A model generated the notes under the pieces. The model made no database searches, was not told the DNA's origin, and worked only from the letters and a program-made list of their open reading frames with translations. Of a stretch of 64,000 bases of DNA, positions 1 to 11,721 are shown in pieces. The stretch covers positions 1,550,001-1,614,000 of the forward strand of contig VJWM01000011.1 in assembly GCA_010909165.1 (NCBI GenBank), given 5' to 3'. The stretch is from Anthoceros angustus (taxonomy: Eukaryota > Streptophyta > Anthocerotopsida > Anthocerotales > Anthocerotaceae). The position numbers and the translations under genes were made by a program. The stretch's first letter is position 1. Each line of letters opens with the position of its first letter.

Positions 1-370
1 ACACACACACACACACACACTGATTGGGCTCTACTGCTTACGGGATCTGTATGTCTACACACATCCGCCTATCTCGGCACTTCCTACGGTAAACATCAGC
101 AATCCACTTCCTTCGGATTGCTCCTTCCTTTTATGAGCCATCCTTCTCCATGCCATAAATGTCTTTGCTATCTTGAGGAGATGTGTGCTGTGACCGAGGC
201 GCCGCCTTTGCGTTAATGCTCTTGTCTTCCTCGACTTTTGCCACACTGCTTATGCACATACTTACACGGCCTTTCCTTACAATACTGCTGCGGCTACCAT
301 CGATCATATTGCTATACGGTTATGCTTACCAACATGCACATCCCCTAAACATGCGTACCCACACCCTATC
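1..370. repeat. (CA)n tract and partial copy of a dispersed element
   Basis: A (CA)10 microsatellite leads into about 330 bases that recur at 12001-12350 with few differences. At the second site this sequence is the interior of an inverted-repeat element (11722-12390). Here the left end lies outside the window and the match stops near 350, where the other copy enters its AAG-rich terminal repeat. Two short overlapping open frames occur but nothing recognisable is encoded. Confidence 0.75.
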
Positions 371-625
371 ATGCTAAGTCACATGCTTCTATCCCGTTTG
401 TGTCACGACATATACTTTCTAGAAAGTCATGTATCTTCTAGAGAATATCTTCTTGGGCTTTAGAAAATATTTTCTAGAAAGCCTAAGAGTAAAGGGCAAG
501 TCAATTTACCAATAGGATTAAGAGAATATCTTCTAGAAAGCCCAAGAGTAAAGGGCAAGTGAATTTACCAATAGGATTAAAGTATAGGGCATGTCAATAG
601 AGCAATAGGATGCAAGGCTGAGGGC

Positions 626-633
626 TATATAAG
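626..633 (+). promoter_or_regulatory. TATA-box-like site, copy 1
   Basis: TATATAAG lies in a segment (about 590-720) that is repeated about 392 bases downstream. Both copies run into a GTGTGGTGTGTGCAAGTGTGC-type tract. A TATA box plus conserved flanks suggests a duplicated promoter of a repeat family. No long open frame follows, so the transcript, if any, is unknown. Confidence 0.4.
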
Positions 634-1017
634 GCCAAGCACATGTAGGTGTGGGGTGTTGTGTGTGAAAGTGTGAGTGTGGTGTGTGCAAGTGTGCATG
701 TGGTGTGTGCAAGTGTGCAAATATTATGTGCAAGTGTACTTGTATTCCCTCTCATACAACACCCCATACTAATATAATATATGGCACTAGACACACTACA
801 CTAGGTACTGCAGCATATTTCAGCACAGCCCCACACCCACACCTCAGGTGGGCTTGGCCATATTTCGCTTGAATCCTATTGGTGCATCCGCTGACCTTTA
901 TACTTTAGTCGTGGAGAACATGTTTTAGAAAGCTCAAGACTAAGGGGCCAGCCAACTGAACAATAGGATTCAAGTACAAGGCAAGTCAACAGACCAACAG
1001 GATTCAAGGCTAAGGAC

Positions 1018-1025
1018 TATATAAG
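1018..1025 (+). promoter_or_regulatory. TATA-box-like site, copy 2
   Basis: A second TATATAAG, 392 bases from the first, has the same upstream context (a CAATAGGATTCAAGG-like stretch) and the same downstream TG-rich tract. It reads as a duplicate of the 626 site. The sequence from 1060 to 1205 shows no gene. Confidence 0.4.
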
Positions 1026-1204
1026 CCAAGCCCACCTAGATGTGGGGTGTGGTGTGTGCAAGTGTGCTAGTGTGCTAGTACCTAGTGTGCCTAATGCATA
1101 TAACCCACATCGTATGGGAGTGTTGTGTTCCCTCTCCATAAAGACTGAACTCTTTTTTTGCAGCATTCTTAACACCTTTCTCAGTCTTTGTGGCACCAAC
1201 TGCC

Positions 1205-1560
1205 GTCATTGAAAGCAGGCGTGCTGAATGTAAACTTGCTAGCGGTGTTAGCAGAGCACCAATGGCGGTGTCGCCTTTGGCTTAGCAACCAATGGCGAGG
1301 TCACCGCTCAGAGAGCTAATGGCGCTGGTCACCGCTTAGCGACCAATGGCGCAGTCAACCTTCGCTTAGCGACCAATGGCGCAGGTCGCCGGCTTAGCGA
1401 CCAATGGCGGCCAGTCACCGCTTAGCGACCAATGGCGCAGTCACCGCTTAGCGACCAATGGCAGCCTGGATTAGCAGCCTATGGCAACAGATGCGACCTT
1501 TGGCATAGCCCAATGGCGCAGTCACCGTCTTAGCGGCCGATGGATTCGATGTACTCGTGT
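1205..1560. repeat. Minisatellite, about 25-bp unit
   Basis: About ten imperfect tandem units of CTTAGCGACCAATGGCG followed by a variable CAGTCACCG-like linker. Unit length varies by a few bases. No coding potential. The stretch from 1560 to 2640 after it is AT-rich and holds no gene I can support. Confidence 0.85.
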
Positions 1561-2644
1561 ATGTCCATTGTTTGCAGACAAGATGCAGTTCATCGTATCA
1601 ATGCTTGGCACCAATCTAAGCTAAATTAATATATACCATTTTTCATTTGATTGATCATAGCATATCAGGATGGCCAAGTAGGCTGAGAGTGATGAAAATC
1701 ATGTTAAGCTCTAAGCATAAAAGATGCTTGCATTACAATGAATATAATAGAAAGTACAAAAGCCTATTTATAGGCAAGGTGGCTAGGTGGTTATAACCAT
1801 AAGTTGTTATAACCGCCAGTTGGTTGTAACTAATATAACAACTAACCTCATAGGACAACTAACTAAGTAACTACTTAATGCCCTAGAGATAAATTAAAGC
1901 ATAAGTAAAGGTGCCCTAGTAAATATTGCCCTAAACTATATGTATTTTATCACTCCCACTCACTATGAATGTAGGGGTGAAAATAAGCTACAAAATGAGA
2001 CTAAATACACTAGCAAACTCCTACTAGATAGATAGTTACTAGCTCAGAAAATAAACTGAAAGTCTATGTAGCTTGAGCAAACTAAACTAAATTAATGATT
2101 AATTTAGGTGTGTTAAATAGGTATTTAAAAATCGAGAAAAAGCAAAAAGAAAAGCCCGAAATTAAAAATGGGGGATAATGCAAAACCCCCCGAAATTAAA
2201 ATAAGGGGATAATGCAAACACACCCCGATGTGTTGGGAGTCGGGATCGGGACCTTCTGTCAAGGCGTCGTCTATAACCACCACACTTTCCAGTAGGACCT
2301 TGTCATTCGAAGGAAGTGTCTTGGCTGTTTTACCCGTCAATGGCGGTACCACAGAAAAATGCACTCGTGTAGCCATCTTGCAAAACCTCATGGAGAAAAT
2401 AGTTTAGTGGTACAAACTTCTCGGACTTGGGAACTGGGCTTGGTATTGTTGGACTCTTAGAGATGCTTCAGATCCTGACTAGAAAACTATGCATCAGTTC
2501 GTCCATGTCTGTCCACCAGCTCTGACCTGATTGCTTCCACGCACGGATTTCAATTTTGTGCCTGCTCCCACATCTGGGCATTGGTTTATGTCTTTGGCAA
2601 CAAAAGATAGGCTGACGCATCTTTCTTGTGGCAGACTCTAGGTC

Positions 2645-3508
2645 CTAGAGTCTGCCAGATTGCGACATCAGTACAGACACTGACTGCAACCAAGCAAGTG
2701 CCTCATCCAGTCGGCCTGCACGGCCCAGGAGATCAACCATGCACGTGTAGTGCCCCATTTTGGGGGTGATGCCGTAGTCTTTGATCATGACATGAAAGTA
2801 TGTAGTGTCTCCCCTCGCTTACTAGCGCCGTATGACTGTCAGTACGTCTAGCAACGTGTTGCCATCTGGCTATTACCCATCATCTCCCATGCTGAGAAGC
2901 AAGGTACAAACATCTTCACTGACTCCTTTTCACCAAGTCCATGAAACACCCTCTAAGCTGCCTTTAGCATACTCTAAGCAGCCAGACTCGGCATACATGT
3001 TCCATACACAACTGCCTACAAAGACATCAGATCGATGTCCTAGTTTTCTAGTCTGCAAATGAAGCGGCTAACCCTTCTCTAGAGCTGAGCGCCTCACATG
3101 TGCATATGCCTGCAGTAGGCAGACAAATGTCACCTAATCCGGTTCTGCACTGCCATCTTCTTGCATAAAACTAAAGAGATAAAGAGCTTTTCGGCCCATG
3201 CCCTTTGTTTCCAAGTCTGTGAAGGTTTCTTCAGTGTCATCCAAGTTGCCACACTTTGCATATCTGTTTACCAAACAGTTAGCGATGAGAAAATCAGCTG
3301 TATGTCCTCCTTGTAAAATCTGTGTATGAAGCAGCTTCCCCTTATCCAATGCCGAGGCACCCACTCTTGCACCAGCTTGCAGGAGGAACATTAACGTCAT
3401 GCAATTGGGTACCTTCTCCAAGGCTGGCCACACTTGCAATTGAAGCCTTGGAGAAGGGGATTCAGCTGCAAGTGTGGCCACACTTGCACACGCTAGTAGG
3501 ACGCGCAC
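2645..3508 (-). pseudogene. PPR protein gene, C-terminal part, broken
   Basis: On the minus strand this reads as consecutive plant pentatricopeptide repeats. KGKLLHTQIL then ANCLVNRYAKCGNLDD stand near 3300-3400. A continuation, VTFVCLLQAYAHVRRSALEKG-like, is near 3100. GHRSDVFVGSCVWNMYAES is near 3040. [18 protein letters not shown] is near 2700-2750, ending at a TAG at 2647-2645. PPR proteins bind organellar RNA. This spacing (helper blocks LLHTQIL / MYAKCG / [13 protein letters not shown]) is typical of the PLS class of seed-free plants. In-frame stops, for example after GSAEPD near 3134, and frame changes break the reading, so it is called a pseudogene. Sequencing error could account for some breaks. 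The N-terminal part is not seen upstream; ACR3 begins instead. Confidence 0.8.
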
Positions 3509-3939
3509 AAATGTCCCACAGGTCTGGGCACCGCCATGCCATGAAAGGGACTGAGGTAAGCTCTGGTTCGATGAAAGCCACCAGAATTACCAGATACTAT
3601 CTCGTTGCGGTTAAGGATGGATTCAAAGCACAAAGATAACACATGGAGCGCCAGTCTGCCCGAAGCAGAAGAGAAGTGGAGCAGCGGCAGGCTACCGATC
3701 AGAACGTGAAGCGGAAGCTACGAGTTGCGGCCGGGCAAGGGCATTCCGTAGGTAGACTGTCTAACAGATCAATCAGACATTTGAGTTTCTCGAACTCTAA
3801 AAATAAGGACAACAGCACCAGGTCGCTTGTTGAGGCATGATGGTAAGCTTCGGCAGCAACAGGCATTAAGCCAGGCACCCCACAATACGAATAGACCCAC
3901 TAGACTAATTGGGTGCAAAGGTTCCGAAACCTTGACACG

Positions 3940-5471
3940 CTACTTCACAAAGAGATACTTCTGCAACTTCAGGGTTACATACACTAATCCCAACAAGACA
4001 GGTACCTCAATCAACGGGCCAATGGTTGCAGCCAATGCCTCTTGAGAGTCTATGCCAAAACTGCCCACAGCCACGGCTATGGCAAGCTCGAAATTGTTGC
4101 TGGATGCAGTGAACGACTGAGTAACAGCCTCTGCATAAGGGATGCCCAGACGACGACACAGCCACACAGATGAGAAGAAAACGATTGTGAAGTACAGAAG
4201 CATAGGGACCGCCACTCTTGCCACGTCCCCGATGTGGTCGACAATCTGATGAGCTTGGATGGAGAACATCACAAAAATAGTGTACAGCAGGCCAATAAGA
4301 GCCCAGGGCGCTATGAAAGGTATGAACTTGGTGTCGTACCACTTTCTACCCACGGTGTAACGTAGGAGTACCTTGTGATGAATCCAGCAGCCAGAGGAAC
4401 TGAGAAAAAGCAGCACACTTCTGGCGATACCCCAGGCCCCTACATCAATGCCCTTGCCCTGGAAACCACTTTAAGATAGAAGAGAGAAGTGGAGTATACA
4501 ACACCATCTGCATCACAGAATTGATGGCCACCAGTACTGCACACAGCTGTCCATCTCCCTTGGCCAGATCATTCCATATGAGCACCATGGCGATGCATCT
4601 GGCAATCCCCACCAGAATAACCCCTGCCCTGTAGTGCTCAAGATCCGGAAGTGTGGCCCAAGCAAGGCCTGTCATGAGTGCAGGGCCCACAAGCCAATTC
4701 AGAATGAGGCTCAACACCACATTTCGCGCCAGTCCTCCAGTCTTGATTGTTTTATAAAGAACTTCATACCGAACTTTGCAGAGAACTGGATACATCATGA
4801 CCCACAGTCCTACGGCAATAGGCAGAGAAACAGATGCCAGTTTCACAACCTCCAGTCTCTTCTTGATTCCTTTCACATAGTAACCAATAACGAGTGCCAA
4901 TGCCATGTCCACAAGTATCCAGACGAACAGGTAGCGATCTAGCAAAGACAACTTCTTGAACAGGCCTACATCTGCGATAAGTATTCATGCCGAGTAGGTC
5001 AGTCACACTCTAGGAACTCTTCAGAAGACAAAGAAAGCCAATCTTTCACGAACTGAAATGCTGTACCGGCGGAGTCGTCAGCTCCAGGCTTCATCACAGC
5101 CTCACACAAGCTCCTCCATGTGGTAGCAATATTGACACACTCGTCTGCCGATCAAACGCCTGGCAACATGCACTTTAGAGTAATTACCAAAACAGCAGAG
5201 ACACTCTCAATTTCTCACAGCACAAACATGAAACTTGCCACCAGCAAGCCTTCACGAGAGGTGGAGCTCACTTCTCTGCTGGTGCAACAATAAACCCCGG
5301 CGCAATTTTCGTCCGGCTGCGCAGCAACATCGGCTAATGCTGAACCATTTGCCACAAATCTGCAGCGCAAACCCCGTCCGCGCTCTGAATATTGAAGGAG
5401 GTCTGCTGCGCACCAACCGGGCGGCAAAGAACCTCCACTTCATCCCTTTCAAAGGGAACTTCCAGGGCCAT
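3940..5471 (-). CDS. ACR3: ACR3-family arsenite transporter, copy 1 (frameshifted)
   Basis: ACR3 proteins are ten-helix membrane carriers that expel arsenite or move it into the vacuole. The main exon starts at 4971 after a CAG acceptor with VGLFKKLSLLDRY and continues to the stop at 3940. It carries the family hallmarks YPVLCKVRYE, GPALMTGLAWATLPDL, GIARCIAMVLIWNDLA (with the conserved helix-4 cysteine), WYDTKFIPF and TASSNNFELAIAVAVGSFG (with the conserved glutamate), then GPLIEVPVLLGLVYV. The reading shifts frame near 4445 (after KWFPG) and again near 4390, so the copy as written is interrupted twice. A likely first exon begins with ATG at 5471 (MALEVPFERDEVEVL). It is supported by near-identical sequence upstream of copy 2. 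The 1.8-kb unit recurs at about 9.55-11.3 kb in the same orientation. Function depends on whether the two shifts are real. Confidence 0.85.
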
Positions 5472-5479
5472 GACTCGGC

Positions 5480-8400
5480 ACCGGAATGTCACCTAGCGCG
5501 CTCCTCACGCCAAGGACGAATGCCGTCTCCTGATGAAGCACCCTGACAGAGATGCAAATGGCGCCAGCCGCAAAATCGCCACAAGTGAGAAGCAAAATGC
5601 TCCACGCGAATACACAGCACTGCAGCCAAATCGGATCTGCTTTCGGGCTAACAAAACGATAGATGCACTGACTCCAAGGCCTTGACAAACATGAAAGATG
5701 GTACACCACGAACACCAATGTGCTGCTTCCCTCTCCCGCTCATACGATGCATTCCTGCAGAATACACTTCCCAGTTTGTGGCCGACGGACAACCACCTGC
5801 CGTCAGCACAGATCATCAACTCGGTGGAGAGCAACAACGGGTTGAGCTTCCCACCGGCGTCACAGCCAGGGGCCAAGGCCAGCTCGGCAGCAACGATCTT
5901 GGGAGAGCCTGCTAAAGGCGGGCCGGACCCACATTATACTGTACACCGTGGCAGATCGAACACGAGAAGCCGGTTCCTGGGTATATCGGAAGCCGGGAGC
6001 CGGTAGCACCCTCTCTCTACAAGCATGAAACCCCGTACGGCCTCATTTCGGCTCATTTTTTTTGGGTCGCGCGGAGCGGCTGCCTCCGCAAGCTCCGTTT
6101 TACGGTCCGTTTTGGGCGGTGTCCACCGCTTTTGTTTTGCATTTAGAGTTTTGTATTTAGGGTTCTTAGTTAGGGTTTCTGGTATATGTAATTATATTTT
6201 TCTTTTCTGTTGTTTCGTTAATCAGTATTCAAGACAGTTATGTCCTAATTAGGTATATTTTTTATTACTGACATTTTTTTCCCCAACAGTTTTCAGGGCT
6301 CTAACGTTGTTATGGTTTTTGACCGTTTTATGTTGCCCCTACGCATTATTGCTCGATCAATTAGCTTATTTTAGTCATGTTGTAGTATAATGGATGTCTA
6401 ACATTTTTATGTTGTTCCTTACCATAGTACCTCTGTGTTTTTGGTCGCATGGGTAATTTTCAGGTGGGCGGCATGTTCCCTCTTCTATTTTGCATTTTGT
6501 ATTCAGTTGCTTTTTCTAATACTTTTATGGATTTTAACACTGTTATAGCTTCTAATAATTTTATGTTGTTTCTTATCAAAATTACTTTATTTATCATCAT
6601 ATTCTACTGATTTTGTATGTCACAGCAATGACCAGGCGACAGCAACACAAGCCCGGATATTAGACTCGCAACCCTAGACTGAACAGCAATATATTTGGCA
6701 TATACTTTCATTCTCGTAATTAGAAAATAGAACTAATACATGTAATTCAAGTAATTAGTTGAATAGCCTATTTAACTTTCTTGACCTGCACCACCATACA
6801 TGTACAAGACTTAATGGTCATTTGCTGCACTTCTCTTTATAGTAAGATATCAACATCACCTAAATTGTATGTCTCCAACTTACGGTCATTGTTTACGATA
6901 TCCCTCCATGTCCTACATCCCGTTCCATTTCAGCAATCTTGGCTGCCATCCCTGAATTCCATGTCTACAATATAGTAAAATAAAACATGAATAATAATTC
7001 AACAATAATAATAATATAAAGTATAAAATCAAACTTAAGTTAAACTTAATCAGAGCAATTGAGCGAGCGGAAGGGCAAGTATAGTCGGGAGGGCGGGAGG
7101 ACTTGGGGTATAGAAGAAAGCATGAGCCGGTGTCGTAGAGAGAAGGTACACCGGAGGACCCGGTTCACATCCGCCACCGTGTACCGTATAATGATTGTTG
7201 TGGGTCCGGCCCGCCCATAGAAGAGACGCGGGCGGATGTCGATCCAGATGCGCTTGGGGTCCATGTTGGGATGGGAAATGAGATACCTAGTCTACTTTAT
7301 TTGTGCATTTCAAGACCAGGGCTATTTCGGGACAACAGCCGCTGGCAAGCTGCACAGAAGCCTATCCAAGGTTGGAAGCGGCACCAAACCAACCAACCAT
7401 ATGAACTCGGAGTTCGATGTCTTCTCAAACCAAAATTTCATAGCCGAGGAGTTACTGTTACCAGGTCCAGATCCTGGAGCGGCAGATTCATCTGCATCTG
7501 GGAGACCTCGATTCATCCGCATCCGGGACTACCAGGTGGCCCTTGGAGGACGACGAGGGCAGATTCTTCAACCTACGAGTCTCATTGAATGGTTTTTGAC
7601 GACAGGAATTTGTCGGAGGGGGCCAGCTTTTTACCTCCACCGATGAGTTGATTCAAATCCCAGGATTGCAATGGCTCTGGTATGACAATCAATTCTATCA
7701 ACCAAGGAGCTTCTGAGGAAAAAAATTGCATCTGGCTAGGAATGCCAGCCATTGCCAGGATGGAGGAGCGGAAGGTTCATCTGCATCCGGGACGGAATCT
7801 GTTGGTGCTTCAAGGGCCGCTGACTTGGTGTGCGTGCGTTGCAAGCGTCGATCAGGAAGCATCTTGCCTGCTCAGCGCTGCCTCAGCATTGCGCGATCTG
7901 CTGTGGAAGACTCTTCTGTCCAGGAACCAGCGTCGGCCAGCCAGGCTCAAGAATATCCGGATTACTGTACAGCTTCGATAGATAGGGAGCACGTCTGTGC
8001 GCGGATGGGACCCAGCATCTAGCTGCGTTTTGGGCTTTGAATTCGGAGGAGACTGGAGGAAGCACCGGTGGATGAGGTGCAAGATTGGTGACTTGCATTC
8101 GAGAACTGAATGTGGCGTCTGGCTTGGTTGTTGGATTGCGAGAGGCAAGGGGGACTGCATGCTAGCACGGTGCACTGCACATGGACTGGCTCCTCCGAGG
8201 CTCAAATTGCATGTATCTACCAACTCCGGAGATCACACGCCTGGAACGGGTACTGGCTCGAGATTGTGAGAAGTATTCACCGTACGTGGTGCTTAACTGG
8301 GGAGCTTGGAGATGTTGAAAAAGGAGCGCAACAATGTCGAAGCTCTGTCTCTCATACCTTCTTAGCAAAGCGCGCATTTGATAGAAAATAGAGGTATGGG

Positions 8401-8600
8401 TCGAAACCTTGGCTTTGGTGCTGCGTTGAGAAGGAATTGACGAGGAGCTTTTGCCGTGCTCATTTTGATACACGGAGCCCGCGATAGAGATCTTGCCAGG
8501 CGGGTGATGAAACAAGTTTTAAGCATCCAACACAAGCATAACAGTTTTCGAGTCGTTGATTGCTACGAGCGAGAAATGCACCAAGCCTCCCTATCACACA
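5480..8600. other. Region between ACR3 copy 1 and arsC, no recognised gene
   Basis: The first 270 bases still match sequence upstream of ACR3 copy 2, so the duplicated unit runs to about 5745. From 6100 to 7050 the sequence is T-rich and intron- or spacer-like. From 7230 to 8520 there are open frames of up to 136 codons with small internal repeats (GACCTCGATTCATCCGCATC type), on both strands and without recognisable motifs. I assign no gene here. Confidence 0.5.
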
Positions 8601-8708
8601 CACACACAACTACCATAATTAAACAATAGTCGACTGCTAGACTGTCGTCGGAAGCACCATGCCCTTGCTTGCCTGTAAGGTAGAGGGAGCAGATCTGCAA
8701 AGTGGCTG

Positions 8709-9197
8709 TCACACAGATGCGGTTGCAGTTGCGGCTGCGGCTGGCTCAGGAGGTGGTGGATGGACCAATTCTTCCTCTTGGCCCTGGTCTTGGGATTTGG
8801 CATAGCCTTGCTCTTGCACAAGGAGCTGGATGCGGCGCTTGATGTCATCCCTAATGAGGCGGACGGTTTCCACGCTCTGGCCCTTGGGATCCTGCAGCTG
8901 CCAGTCTACCCGCTGCAGCCCGGGTACGTATGGGCAAGCTTCCCCGCATCCCATGGTGACCAGCAGCTTGCTCTTCTCCGCAACCTCCTTGGTGAGCAGC
9001 TGCGGCTTCTTGTCCGACAGATCGATCCCGACCTCCTTCATGGCCTCCAGGACCTCCGGGTGCACGCGGCTGCCGGGCACACTCCCCGCCGACACGGCGT
9101 ACGCCAGCTTGGGATCCGCCAAAGCGTCGAACCAGGCTGCCGCCATCTGCGACCGCCCCGCATTGTGCACGCACGCGAACAGGATACAGTCTGCCAT
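8709..9197 (-). CDS. arsC: Arsenate reductase, LMW-phosphatase type
   Basis: A single uninterrupted frame of 162 codons. It reduces arsenate to arsenite by a redox relay of cysteines and belongs to the low-molecular-weight tyrosine-phosphatase fold. The P-loop CVHNAGR (Cys-X5-Arg) is at residues 9-15, followed by SQMAAAWF. AVSAGSVPGSRVHPEV, GIDLSDKKPQLLT and LLVTMGCGEACPYVPG follow in family order, and DPKGQSVETVRLIRDDI closes the core. The last 25 residues are a Pro/Ala-rich tail not needed by the fold. This is the bacterial ars-operon type, not the Cdc25-like ACR2 or rhodanese-like HAC1 enzymes of plants, and no intron is seen. It lies between two ACR3 copies on the same strand. The start at 9197 is the only ATG just before the P-loop. 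It is the best-preserved coding sequence in the left half of the window. Confidence 0.93.
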   Translation of the reverse strand: MADCILFACVHNAGRSQMAAAWFDALADPKLAYAVSAGSVPGSRVHPEVLEAMKEVGIDLSDKKPQLLTKEVAEKSKLLVTMGCGEACPYVPGLQRVDWQLQDPKGQSVETVRLIRDDIKRRIQLLVQEQGYAKSQDQGQEEELVHPPPPEPAAAATATASV

Positions 9198-9564
9198 GCC
9201 TCAATCTTGCGCTGCCTTCCTCACCCTAGAAGCATGCTTCTTGCCAGGAGAAGTAGCCGCAGTCGGCCCGGCCGTGGAACCGTGGAATGCGGAAGGTGGC
9301 TCTCTCCGATTCTAGAATATCCGGGTTGGCCCTTGAGATGTGAGCAAGTTGCTCCTGCGAAAAGCGCCTTCCAGACACACTGGACGATAAGCAAAAAAGA
9401 GAGGAAACAGCAATACCGGTAGTATCACCTGGCTTTTAGACTTCCTGCTGTTTTTCTTCAGCAATCAGAACGCGGAGCGAACAGAACACGGGGTAGATAG
9501 CTTGAATTTGATACCTTTCATACTTTCGCACACGCTGTGTCACAAAGAGATGCTTCTGCAACTT

Positions 9565-10974
9565 CTATGTCACATCCACTAATCCCAAGAAGACAGGTAC
9601 CTCAATCAACGAGCCAATGGTCGCAGCCAATGCCTCTTTAGACTCTATGCCAAAACTGCCCACGACCACGGCTATGGCTATGGCAAGCAGCAAGCTCGAA
9701 ATTGTTGCCGGATGAGTAACAGCTTCTGCATAAGGGATGCCCAGACGTCGACACAGCCACACAGATGAGAAGAAAACGATTGTGAAGTACAGCAGGATAG
9801 GGACCGCCACTCTTGCCACGTCCCCAATGTGGTCGACAATCTGATGAGCTTGGATGGAGAACATCACAAAAATGGTGTAGTAAGCCAATGAGAGCGCAAG
9901 GCGATAGGAAAGGAATGAACTTGGTATCGTACCACTTTCTTCCCATGGTGTAACGTAGGGAGTGCCTTGTGATGATTCCATCAGCCAGAGGAACTCCAGG
10001 AAAACGCAGCACACTTCTGGCAATAGCCCAGGCCCCCACATAAATGCCCTTGCCACTGGAAACCACTTTAAGGTAGAAGAGAGGAAGCGGAGTATAAAAC
10101 AACACCTGCATCACCAGTATTGCACACAGCTGTCCATGTCCCTTGGCCAGATCATTCCATATGAGCACCATGGCGATGCATCTGGCAGTGTCCACCAGAA
10201 GAACCCCTGCTCTGTAGTGCTCAAGATCTGGGATGAGGCTCAACACCACAACCCGAGCAAGGCCTCCAGCCTTGACCCATCTTGTAAAGAGCTTTCTTAC
10301 CGAACTTTGAACAGAACTGGATACATCATGACCCACAGTCCTACGGCAATAGGCGAGATACAGATGCCAGTTTCACAACCTCCAGTTTCTTCTTGATTCC
10401 TTTCACGTAGTAACCAATAACCAGTGCACATGCCATGTCCAAAAATAGCCAGACGAACAGCTTCTTGAACAGCCCTACAGCTGTGAAACAATATTAATGC
10501 CGAGGAAGTCAGTCACTCTCTAACAACTCTTCAGAAGACAAACAAATCCAATCTTCCACAAACTAAAGTGCTATACCTGCGGAATCGTCAGCTACACTCT
10601 TTTTTACAGCCTCGCACACAGGCTCCCCTCCATGTGGTAGCAATATTGACACACTCGTCAGCCGATCAAACCTGGCACAACATACACTGAAAGTAATTAT
10701 CAGAGGGAATCTCAACTTCTCACAGCACAGACAATTAAACTTGGCGCCACCGACAAGACATCGATGAGAGGCCAAGTTCACTTCTGTGCTGGTGCAACAA
10801 TAAAACGCTGACTGAGTCTTCGTCAGGCTGAGCAGCAACAGTCGAACCACTCGCTACAAATCTGCAGCGCAAACCCCCGTCCGCGCTGTGAAAATCGAAG
10901 GAGGTCCGCTGCGCACCAACCGGGCGGCAAAGGACCTCCACTTTGTCCCTTTCAAGCGGAGTTTCCCGGGCCAT
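9565..10974 (-). pseudogene. ACR3: ACR3-family arsenite transporter, copy 2, decayed
   Basis: This is a paralogue of copy 1 in the same orientation. Retained blocks are MARETPLERDKVEVL (ATG at 10974, putative exon 1), YYVKGIKKKLEVVKL-like, PIAVGLWVMMYPVLFKVR, IPDLEHYRAGVLLVDTARCIAMV, SGKGIYVGAWAIARSVLRF, VPLADGIITR and WYDTKFIPF. Compared with copy 1 it has lost the NWLVGPALMTGLAWATL block in front of PDLEHYRAG and the SFTAS part of the glutamate motif. The frame changes repeatedly, and an in-frame TAG follows LGLVDVT near 9565. A functional transporter is unlikely. Copies 1 and 2 correspond over about 1.8 kb including sequence upstream of exon 1, so the duplication was genomic rather than by retroposition. 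Confidence 0.82.
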
Positions 10975-11721
10975 GACTCGGCAACGGAATGTTGCCTAGC
11001 GCGAGCCTCAGGAGTCCGTCACTGCGCCAGGGCCTGCACAGTGCACACATGGTCCGCAAGACACAAGTCCGAGACAAGTCAGAAACACAGGCACGAGCAA
11101 ATTTGAAGGCCATCACCTCATGCACCGAGATGCAAATTCCGCCAGCTGCAACATCATCAGAAGTGAGGAAGAAAATGCACTCTACTTCACAGCACTGCAG
11201 GAAAATCGGATTTGCTGTGGAGCTAATCAAAACGATCGCTGCACTGACTACAGAGCCTTGACGAACAAGTAGCTCACAACGCGCACCAATTTTCAGCTTC
11301 CCTCTCGTGCTCCAATTTTGCGTTTATTAGAAATGATTTAGTGCAACATATCAAAATGTGTTAGAGACTGAATGATGGCTGCGTCCATAGCCACTCTGGA
11401 GATCGAATATGGATGTTGAGACTGAGGAACACTTTGTTTTCCTCTGTCTCATATATGAAGATATTAAGTATATATTTATCAATTTATTTACAACATCTCA
11501 ATCTTTACTAAAGGGTTTTTTCAATTATTTTGATCCTATTATTGTAGGAGTTTGCTTGAAACAAATATGAAAGATGAGGACCACCCAAATTCAACTTCTC
11601 AACTTGCCGGATATTTGATTATGCTTCACAGCACTAGTCTCTAAGCCAAACTCAGAATAGCAGTTAATTTTCACGATAGTTTCCATGTATATCTGTCAAA
11701 TCAGTCCCATGACGGAAATCA

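Noticed and set aside
8760-9422. 220-codon plus-strand ORF opposite arsC
   Set aside because: It is the antisense shadow of the well-supported arsenate reductase frame and has no family motif.
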